The notes beneath the pieces are model-generated. The model worked only from the letters and a program-made list of their open reading frames with translations. It did no database searches and was not told the origin of the DNA. The position numbers were made by a program, and so were the translations under genes. A stretch of DNA of 10,732 nucleotides. Source: Ruminococcus difficilis. Its GTDB lineage: Bacteria > Bacillota_A > Clostridia > Oscillospirales > Acutalibacteraceae. This document shows, piece after piece, positions 6,912-10,732 of this stretch; positions within the stretch are counted from its first letter, which is position 1; each line of letters begins with the position of its first letter. The DNA lies in assembly GCF_016680995.1 (NCBI RefSeq), contig NZ_JAEQMG010000175.1, positions 1 through 10,732 on the forward strand, written 5' to 3'.

Positions 6912-6934
6912 TGAGCAGGCACAAAACCTGCTCA
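6912..6934 (-). terminator. Intrinsic terminator, minus strand
   Basis: TGAGCAGG (6912-6919) pairs with CCTGCTCA (6927-6934); on the minus strand TCTTTTTTCTT follows. It is the second of two tandem terminators that protect the AbrB promoter from transcription coming from tRNA-Leu. Confidence 0.8.
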
Positions 6935-6966
6935 CCAAATACATAACGGTAGAAATTGAATAAAAA

Positions 6967-7004
6967 ATGAGTGTCCATAACATAAATCCGTTATGAACAC
7001 TCAT
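6967..7004 (-). terminator. Intrinsic terminator after the tRNA-Leu repeat array
   Basis: ATGAGTGT plus CATAAC (6967-6981) pair with GTTATG plus ACACTCAT (6990-7004), 14 pairs with one mismatch and an 8-base loop. On the minus strand ATTTTTTATT follows. It abuts the last tRNA-linked repeat unit. Confidence 0.8.
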
Positions 7005-7007
7005 ACC

Positions 7008-7260
7008 GGTGCAGGTAACATATGTCGGTGATGTCGGACACCGCGGCTTTCGCCTTGGATCCGTCACCTCCTGACATAACTCTTATCTGCTCTCTCCTTA
7101 AAAACAGTCCCCCGGACTGTTTTTACCTTCGGTTCTTCGCACAGATAATTGGGAGAGGAGGAACCGCCACATGAGGTCAAGTCTTATCAACCGAATATGA
7201 CTACCGAATAAAGCGAGTAACGACGACGGCACAGTCGCCTTCAAGTCCTGTTACCTGCAC
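7008..7260 (-). repeat. tRNA-linked repeat unit A (tRNA-Leu ends, expanded loop)
   Basis: The left end GGTGCAGGTAACA (7008-7020) equals 13 bases of the tRNA-Leu 3' end at 7509-7521 in the same orientation. The right end (7240-7260) equals 21 of 21 bases of the same tRNA 3' end but inverted. The core has AAAAACAGTCC (7100-7110) pairing with GGACTGTTTTT (7114-7124), and a stem GGTTC/GAACC (7131-7135, 7161-7165). It carries about 74 bases more than unit B between the second stem and the right end. No reading frame runs through it. Confidence 0.85.
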
Positions 7261-7275
7261 TTTGCTTGTATAATA

Positions 7276-7455
7276 TGGTGTAGGTAACATATGTCGGTGA
7301 TGTCGGACACCTCGGCTTTCGCCTTGGGTTCGTCACCTCCTGACCAAAGCACATCTGCGCTCTCCTTAAAAACAGTCCCCCGGACTGTTTTTACCTTCGG
7401 TTCTTCGCGCAGCTCGAACCTCGGCACAGTCGCCTTCAAGTCCTGTTACCTGCAC
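7276..7455 (-). repeat. tRNA-linked repeat unit B (tRNA-Leu ends)
   Basis: The left end TGGTGTAGGTAACA (7276-7289) matches 13 of 14 bases of the tRNA-Leu 3' end (7508-7521); the right end (7435-7455) is an exact inverted copy of 21 bases from T-loop to the first C of CCA. The core hairpin is 7368-7378 with 7382-7392; the second stem is GGTTC 7399-7403 with GAACC 7416-7420. The spacer TTTGCTTGTATAA follows both units, so the pair arose as a tandem. Confidence 0.88.
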
Positions 7456-7469
7456 TTTGCTTGTATAAA

Positions 7470-7507
7470 TAGATTAAGGGAGTACCAAATGGTACTCCCT
7501 TAATCTA
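7470..7507 (-). terminator. 17-base-pair hairpin abutting the tRNA-Leu 3' end
   Basis: TAGATTAAGGGAGTACC (7470-7486) pairs perfectly with 7491-7507 around the loop AAAT. It starts at the base next to the encoded CCA. On the minus strand TTTATAC follows, a weak T-tract. It is probably the tRNA terminator and processing boundary. Confidence 0.75.
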
Positions 7508-7594
7508 TGGTGCAGGTAACAGGACTTGAACCTGCATGAAATTGCTTTCATACGGACCTGAACCGTACGCGTCTGCCAATTCCGCCATACCTGC
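7508..7594 (-). tRNA. tRNA-Leu (anticodon CAG)
   Basis: On the minus strand the 87-base gene opens with GCAGGTA, which pairs with TACCTGC before A73 and an encoded CCA (7508-7510). The anticodon stem TACGG/CCGTA encloses the loop TTCAGGT, so the anticodon is CAG, reading CUG. The long variable arm (TGAAAGCAATTTCA) is typical of class II leucine tRNAs, and the T-loop is TTCAAGT. Its promoter is at 7663-7691. Confidence 0.95.
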
Positions 7595-7662
7595 GTATTC
7601 TCTCATATTTTTACACGGCTGAGAGTGCCGAGGCGGAGCATATCGCTTCATCCACAAGCGTT

Positions 7663-7691
7663 ATTATATCAAATGCCGCCGTGAATGTCAA
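7663..7691 (-). promoter_or_regulatory. Consensus promoter of tRNA-Leu
   Basis: On the minus strand TTGACA (7691-7686), exactly 17 bases and TATAAT (7668-7663) give a perfect sigma-A promoter. The mature tRNA begins about 62 bases after the start site, leaving a 5' leader for RNase P. Confidence 0.92.
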
Positions 7692-7801
7692 TACTTCGAT
7701 CAAGAATTTTTCCGAGCTTTATGCAAGTGCCGTTCAACAGGCGAAATAACAGAATCCTTATGCCGCTTTGGGTACATCGGTTCAACCCGCAAAAAAAGAA
7801 A

Positions 7802-7852
7802 CGGATGCCGAAGGAATCCCGCGAACAATCGCAAAACTCCTTCACGCATCCG
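7802..7852 (-). terminator. Intrinsic terminator of the M23 peptidase gene
   Basis: CGGATGC and GAAGGA (7802-7815) pair with TCCTTC and GCATCCG (7838-7852) with a small internal bulge. On the minus strand TTTCTTTTTTTG follows. It lies about 70 bases after the peptidase stop. Confidence 0.85.
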
Positions 7853-7920
7853 AATCCGTGCCCCTGAACGGGTCGAGGGCAGTTTGGTTTATTCTATGCA
7901 AAATCCGGTTCCGATATGCC

Positions 7921-8703
7921 TCAGCTGTCGCTTTCGATCACGCTCAGCGGATCGATGGTGCGGTTGCCCGAGCGGATCTCGATGTGGACATGCGGCTCAT
8001 CCTCGTTTTCACAGGGGATCTGCGCCACAGTGCCGATCGTATCACCCGTGCTGAGCTGCTGACCCTTCTCCACTGTCAGCTGTGAGTCAAGCCCGCAGTA
8101 ATAGACATAGCAGTCGCCACAGTCCACTTCGATGATCACTCCGTATAATTCTGATACAGAAATATCGCTGACGGTACCGTCGCACATGGCATAGACATTC
8201 TCGTCCTCATCCGCGGCAAAATCGCACCCGACATGCGCTCGGTAATCGCGCAGGGTCTTGCTGTAGACCGCGTCCTCGCTGTAGGGCTTGGTGACCTGCC
8301 CGCTCTTAACGGGGTAGATCAGGCTGTTTTCAACGTTCAGCACCGCCTGCAGCTGATCCGATCCCATATTCTGGTTGGCGGACTTTGCCTCGGTGGGTTT
8401 GGTTTCACTGATGACCAGCTTACGCGCGGGTTCGGTCATCTCTTCTGTCGGTTCTTCTGTCGGCGGCTCAGTCACCGTCTCGGTCGCCTCCACCGTCACG
8501 CCGGTCATCTCCTGCCCCACCGCCGCGTTCTCGGTCGAAAGAGATGAAAAATAGGTGTTGTCACTCGGATCGGTAGTATCGCTCAGGGTGGAATACGCCG
8601 TCCATACGGCAAATCCCACCGCCATCATGCAGATGGAGAGCGCGATGTAAAAGCTCACGCGCTCCGTCGGTCTTTTCGCTTTTGCGTGTCTGTAATTCTT
8701 CAT
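7921..8703 (-). CDS. SpoIIQ-like M23/LytM domain membrane protein
   Basis: This 260-residue protein has a basic N-terminus, one membrane helix (about residues 16-37), an acidic Thr/Glu/Pro-rich linker (about 70-105) and a C-terminal LytM (M23) domain (about 127-255). The zinc motif is complete: H157-x-x-x-D161 in AHVGCD and H238-x-H240 in PHVHIE. KTLRDYRAHVGCD resembles the TLxDWRxHxGID motif of clostridial SpoIIQ, the forespore half of the SpoIIQ-SpoIIIAH channel. Retained zinc ligands fit clostridial SpoIIQ, unlike the Bacillus form. A general peptidoglycan DD-endopeptidase is the alternative. GGAGG at 8712-8716 is 8 bases from the start and lies inside a terminator-like hairpin. Confidence 0.8.
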   Translation of the reverse strand: MKNYRHAKAKRPTERVSFYIALSICMMAVGFAVWTAYSTLSDTTDPSDNTYFSSLSTENAAVGQEMTGVTVEATETVTEPPTEEPTEEMTEPARKLVISETKPTEAKSANQNMGSDQLQAVLNVENSLIYPVKSGQVTKPYSEDAVYSKTLRDYRAHVGCDFAADEDENVYAMCDGTVSDISVSELYGVIIEVDCGDCYVYYCGLDSQLTVEKGQQLSTGDTIGTVAQIPCENEDEPHVHIEIRSGNRTIDPLSVIESDS

Positions 8704-8738
8704 AAAAAACGCCTCCGCCCATAGTATGAGCGGAAGCG
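8704..8738 (-). terminator. Terminator-like hairpin that contains the peptidase ribosome binding site
   Basis: On the minus strand CGCTTCCGC (8738-8730) pairs with GCGGAGGCG (8718-8710), nine pairs with one G-U. Six T (8709-8704) follow directly, and the next bases are the start ATG. The C-A mismatch on the other strand shows that the structure is meant for the minus-strand RNA. The GGAGG site lies in the 3' arm. Confidence 0.7.
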
Positions 8739-8775
8739 TATCGGTTTATTCAGTTGAATTGATAACATCGGTTGA

Positions 8776-8907
8776 GATTGTGAGGTGCTGTCCAAATCTT
8801 TGATTTGGTATACAGCACCCATGCAAGGCTCTCCCAAGAAGTGGAGCGATAACGCGAACACTGATTGGTTGAGAGCTACTGCAAAACCTACATTCACCCT
8901 CGCAATG
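8776..8907. mobile_element. MITE-like palindromic repeat
   Basis: The ends GATTGTGAGG (8776-8785) and CCTCGCAATG (8898-8907) are an inverted repeat (8 of 10). On the minus strand the right end reads TTGTCATTGCGAGG, a motif I know from short palindromic repeats in several bacterial groups. Inside are two large hairpins: 8784-8798 with 8802-8819 (15 pairs, 3-base bulge), and 8828-8837 with 8865-8876. No gene is present. It fills the gap between the exchanger and peptidase genes. Confidence 0.55.
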
Positions 8908-8922
8908 ACAAGCAATCCTGTT

Positions 8923-9900
8923 TTATCTGACGACCGCGAACACCATGGCCGCGACATAGATCAGGATCATCACGACGCCCATAGGACGGTTGATCTTGTT
9001 CTTCAGCGAGAAGATAAAGACCAGGATCGACGCGGCGATCAGGATCGAGAAGTCGACCATCGACGCGAAGTTGACCTTGATAGGGTTGATCGTTCCGGAC
9101 ACGCCGAGGATCAGCAGGACATTGAAGATATTGGAGCCGACGACATTGCCGACCGCCAGACCGTTTTCGCCCTTGCGCGAGGCGACCACCGAGGTCACCA
9201 GCTCAGGCAGCGAGGTGCCCAGCGCGACGACCGTCAGACCGATCAGCGTCTCTGACATGCCGAATGCCGCGGCGATAAACTTAGCGGATTTGACGACAAA
9301 ATGTCCGCCCGCGATGATCAGACCGATACCGATCAGCACAAAGAGCACACTTTTGAGGGGCGACATCTGCTTGACCGCTTCACCCTCGGTTTTGTTTTTG
9401 ATCGCCGAACGGATCAGGAAGATCAAATAACCGACAAAGATGACCAGCAGGCTGATGCCCATCCAGCACTCTAATGTCGATACATCGTCGTTCATCTTGA
9501 CCGTCGCAAAGTCGGTCGTCTGCAGCACGCCGATCCCCAACGCGACGAACAGCGCGATGGTGATGATGATCGAGAACGGAAAATCACGTTTTTTGATGAC
9601 CTTATCGATCGGAAGCGGCTTGATCAAGGCGCATACGCCCAGCACCATCAAAAGGTTGAACAGGTTAGAGCCGACCACGTTGCTCACGGCGATCTCATTT
9701 GAGCCGTTGATCGCTGCCGCGGTACTGACCGCCAACTCCGGCGCGCTGGTACCCATCGCCACGATCGTCAGACCGATGATGACCGACGGAACTTTAAAAA
9801 TTGCGGCAAGAGACGAGCTGCCGTCCACAAACAGATCTGCGCCCTTGATCAGCGCGACAAATCCCGCGAGCAGCAGCGCGATCTGCAACACCATTTGCAT
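8923..9900 (-). CDS. CaCA family calcium/sodium:cation antiporter (YrbG-like)
   Basis: The 325-residue membrane protein has the two inverted alpha repeats of the CaCA superfamily: GTSAPELAVS (residues 50-59) followed by GSNLFN (77-82), and GTSLPELVTS (228-237) followed by GSNIFN (255-260). The acidic residues E55 and E233 that bind the cation are present. About ten hydrophobic segments with a hydrophilic loop at about 164-182 fit the family. It exchanges Ca2+ or a similar cation for Na+ or H+ across the membrane. GAGGG at 9908-9912, 7 bases from the ATG, supports the start. The gene is alone on its transcript; downstream are the palindromic repeat and the peptidase gene. Confidence 0.93.
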   Translation of the reverse strand: MQMVLQIALLLAGFVALIKGADLFVDGSSSLAAIFKVPSVIIGLTIVAMGTSAPELAVSTAAAINGSNEIAVSNVVGSNLFNLLMVLGVCALIKPLPIDKVIKKRDFPFSIIITIALFVALGIGVLQTTDFATVKMNDDVSTLECWMGISLLVIFVGYLIFLIRSAIKNKTEGEAVKQMSPLKSVLFVLIGIGLIIAGGHFVVKSAKFIAAAFGMSETLIGLTVVALGTSLPELVTSVVASRKGENGLAVGNVVGSNIFNVLLILGVSGTINPIKVNFASMVDFSILIAASILVFIFSLKNKINRPMGVVMILIYVAAMVFAVVR

Positions 9901-9965
9901 ATTGATACCCTCTTTATGATATTATTCGTATTCAATGTCGAAATATGCCAAATGAATCCTAATCA

Positions 9966-9994
9966 ATTATAATATCGACAATAATCTTTGTCAA
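9966..9994 (-). promoter_or_regulatory. Consensus promoter of the cation exchanger gene
   Basis: On the minus strand TTGACA (9994-9989), 17 bases and TATAAT (9971-9966) form a perfect sigma-A promoter about 66 bases before the start codon. Its -35 is only 29 bases from the truncated tRNA-Val repeat. Confidence 0.9.
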
Positions 9995-10022
9995 TCTCAA
10001 ATACAAGATCAAATCCTCTATG

Positions 10023-10044
10023 TTCGATTCCAATAGTCTCTCAC
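10023..10044 (-). repeat. Truncated tRNA-linked repeat (inverted tRNA-Val 3' end)
   Basis: TTCGATTCCAATAGTCTC (10023-10040) is an inverted copy of 18 consecutive bases of the tRNA-Val 3' end. The next bases TCAC approximate the CAC that follows in the tRNA. None of the shared core is attached to it, so it is the leftover edge of a second unit. Confidence 0.75.
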
Positions 10045-10056
10045 GTTATTTTAATA

Positions 10057-10237
10057 TGGTGGAGACTATTTCAGCTTCTTCTATCGGGAAACAACTGCCC
10101 CGCATTCGGAGCGTCAACGCCTGTCATAAGTCGCACCTACGCTCTCCCTCAAAACAGTCCTCAGGACTGTTTTGACCTTCGAGATGCGCTTACGCTTATC
10201 TCTCGGCACGGTCGCCTTCGATTCCGATACTCTCCAC
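10057..10237 (-). repeat. tRNA-linked repeat unit (tRNA-Val ends)
   Basis: The left end TGGTGGAGACTATT (10057-10070) equals 14 of 14 bases of the tRNA-Val 3' end (10285-10298), same orientation. The right end (10217-10237) is an inverted copy of 21 tRNA bases with 2 mismatches. The core matches the tRNA-Leu units: CTCTCC, hairpin CAAAACAGTCC (10150-10160) with GGACTGTTTTG (10164-10174), ACCTTCG, and then GGCACGGTCGCC. A second stem (GAGAT 10181-10185 with ATCTC 10198-10202) is in the same place as GGTTC/GAACC in the tRNA-Leu units, with wholly different bases. Confidence 0.88.
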
Positions 10238-10249
10238 TGTTCTAATGAA

Positions 10250-10276
10250 AAAAGGAGTCCGAAATGGACTCCTTTT
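10250..10276 (-). terminator. Intrinsic terminator of tRNA-Val
   Basis: AAAAGGAGTCC (10250-10260) pairs perfectly with GGACTCCTTTT (10266-10276). On the minus strand the stem runs into TTTTTTC. It lies 8 bases after the tRNA 3' end. Confidence 0.88.
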
Positions 10277-10284
10277 ATTTCAAA

Positions 10285-10361
10285 TGGTGGAGACTATTGG
10301 AATCGAACCAATGACCCCCTGCACGTCAAGCAGGTACTCTAACCAGCTGAGCTAAGCCTCC
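10285..10361 (-). tRNA. tRNA-Val (anticodon GAC)
   Basis: The 77-base minus-strand gene opens with GGAGGCT, which pairs with AGTCTCC before A73 and an encoded CCA (10285-10287). The anticodon stem CCTGC/GCAGG encloses TTGACGT, so the anticodon is GAC, reading GUC. The D-arm GCTC...GAGT and T-arm ATTGG-TTCGATT-CCAAT are regular. Confidence 0.95.
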
Positions 10362-10381
10362 GTATTTGATTCAGCTCTATT

Positions 10382-10410
10382 ACTTTACCACACTTTATTG
10401 AAAAAATCAA
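10382..10410 (-). promoter_or_regulatory. Probable promoter of tRNA-Val
   Basis: On the minus strand TTGATT (10410-10405), 17 bases and TAAAGT (10387-10382) form a promoter whose start site would be about 14 bases ahead of the tRNA. Confidence 0.65.
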
Positions 10411-10421
10411 GTGTTTTTTTA

Positions 10422-10457
10422 GAGTGGAGTAATTATTCTTAATTAGAATTATTCGAA
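10422..10457. repeat. Possible third relative of the AT-rich repeat leader
   Basis: GAGTGGAGTAATTATTCTT followed by AATTAGAATTAT resembles the leader of the repeat at 1085-1117 (GAGTGGGAGTAATTTTCT, AATACAGAATTAT). As in the other two copies a strong hairpin follows, but here with an unrelated stem sequence (CCCCCGCC). Confidence 0.45.
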
Positions 10458-10483
10458 ACCCCCGCCTCAGATGAGGCGGGGGT
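10458..10483 (-). terminator. Terminator of the dockerin gene
   Basis: ACCCCCGCCTC (10458-10468) pairs with GAGGCGGGGGT (10473-10483), 11 pairs with a 4-base loop, 36 bases after the dockerin stop. On the minus strand only TTTCG follows the stem, so the T-tract is short. Confidence 0.7.
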
Positions 10484-10518
10484 GATAGATTCTTTAGCAG
10501 TGCTCAGCTTGAACAGAA

Positions 10519-10732
10519 TTATTCAGCGGTTACAGTCCACAGACTCTTCTGTGCGTTGGCATGCTGAGAGATCGCCTTTGCGTCAGCCGAATTGATTCTG
10601 TTCTTGGGAGCGGCAGTATCGGCACAAGCAAACTGATAGGGGTCGATCTCCTTGAGATCGATCTGACCGTTCGAGTGCTGAGAAGTTCTCTTCGCGTCAG
10701 CGGAATTGACTCTGCCGTTGCTGTCGGCGTCA
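10519..10732 (-). CDS. Dockerin domain C-terminus of a cellulosomal or cell-surface protein (partial)
   Basis: The last 70 residues of the protein read into the window from the right edge and end at TAA (10519-10521). They form a type I-like dockerin with two repeats. The first has an intact calcium loop (DADSNGRVNSAD, residues 1-12) followed by KRTSQHSNG. The second (about residues 39-50, ending RINSAD) has lost the acidic residues at positions 1, 3 and 5 of the loop and keeps only N and D at 9 and 12. Dockerins bind cohesins and attach enzymes to a scaffold outside the cell. The catalytic part is beyond the window, so the enzyme activity is unknown. A hairpin terminator follows. Confidence 0.88.
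   Translation of the reverse strand, partial: DADSNGRVNSADAKRTSQHSNGQIDLKEIDPYQFACADTAAPKNRINSADAKAISQHANAQKSLWTVTAE

Larger units (their letters stand above)
7595..7920. other. Upstream region of tRNA-Leu and 3' region of the peptidase gene
   Basis: No gene is supported here. It contains the tRNA-Leu promoter and the peptidase terminator, listed separately. The plus strand has an open frame from the tRNA edge to TAA at 7747-7749 (ending NFSELYASAVQQAK). It has a protein-like composition but no start site, and it overlaps the consensus promoter; it could be a gene stump. Confidence 0.45.

Noticed and set aside
7251..7439. Open frame of 62 codons on the minus strand inside repeat unit B
   Set aside because: It uses a weak TTG start, lies wholly in repeat sequence and is frame-shifted in unit A, so it is not a conserved gene.
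7008..7455. CRISPR array
   Set aside because: Only two long units with internal hairpins and tRNA-derived ends; no short regular repeats, spacers or cas genes.
7008..7530. Retroelement with a tRNA primer binding site
   Set aside because: The 21-base antisense segment is like a primer binding site, but there is no reverse transcriptase in the window and the units lie beyond the tRNA terminators; kept only as an untested idea.
7595..7749. Plus-strand open frame ending NFSELYASAVQQAK
   Set aside because: Protein-like composition, but it runs out of the tRNA gene without a start and overlaps a perfect promoter on the other strand.
8923..9919. Plus-strand open frames opposite the cation exchanger
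   Set aside because: They are shadows of the CaCA gene, with no ribosome binding sites and repetitive Asp/Arg or Thr/Ala composition.

Overview
The window looks like a chromosomal segment from a Gram-positive, low-to-mid GC anaerobe of the Ruminococcus / Oscillospiraceae type. The clues are a dockerin C-terminus at the right edge, a SpoIIQ-like LytM peptidase, a LytTR-DUF3021 pair, strong AGGAGG ribosome binding sites, consensus TTGACA-17-TATAAT promoters and many intrinsic terminators. The genus assignment is an inference.

Left part (1-4465, plus strand). The tail of a LytTR regulator and its DUF3021 membrane partner come first. A 700-base stretch without a convincing gene follows; it holds several hairpins and a possible small RNA with its own terminator. 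Next is a tight three-gene operon, TetR regulator - ABC ATPase - ABC-2 permease, with a consensus promoter and a palindrome just after the -10. It is bracketed by two direct copies of a roughly 70-base sequence that ends in a terminator. A GNAT acetyltransferase follows, then a probable methyltransferase remnant, two unexplained hairpins and a bidirectional terminator.

Middle part (4549-6802, minus strand). A small AbrB-type regulator and a membrane-anchored metal-dependent amidohydrolase form a two-gene operon. Its promoter is TTGACA-17-TATCAT, with a 9-base inverted repeat directly downstream of the -10.

Right part (6900-10732, mostly minus strand). Here lie tRNA-Leu(CAG), a SpoIIQ-like M23 peptidase, a CaCA-family cation exchanger, tRNA-Val(GAC) and the dockerin end. 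Just downstream of each tRNA, past its hairpin, sit repeat units of about 180-250 bases: two in tandem after tRNA-Leu, and one plus a truncated copy after tRNA-Val. All share one core, but their ends are copies of the 3' end of whichever tRNA they follow. One end is an inverted 21-base copy running from the T-loop to the first C of CCA; the other is a direct copy of the acceptor end with its CCA complement. The core contains a hairpin whose closing base pair covaries between loci and a second stem that is fully rewritten but still pairs. I do not recognise this element, and it is the best candidate here for something undescribed. A separate MITE-like palindromic sequence lies between the exchanger and peptidase genes, and an intrinsic terminator overlaps the ribosome binding site of the peptidase gene.
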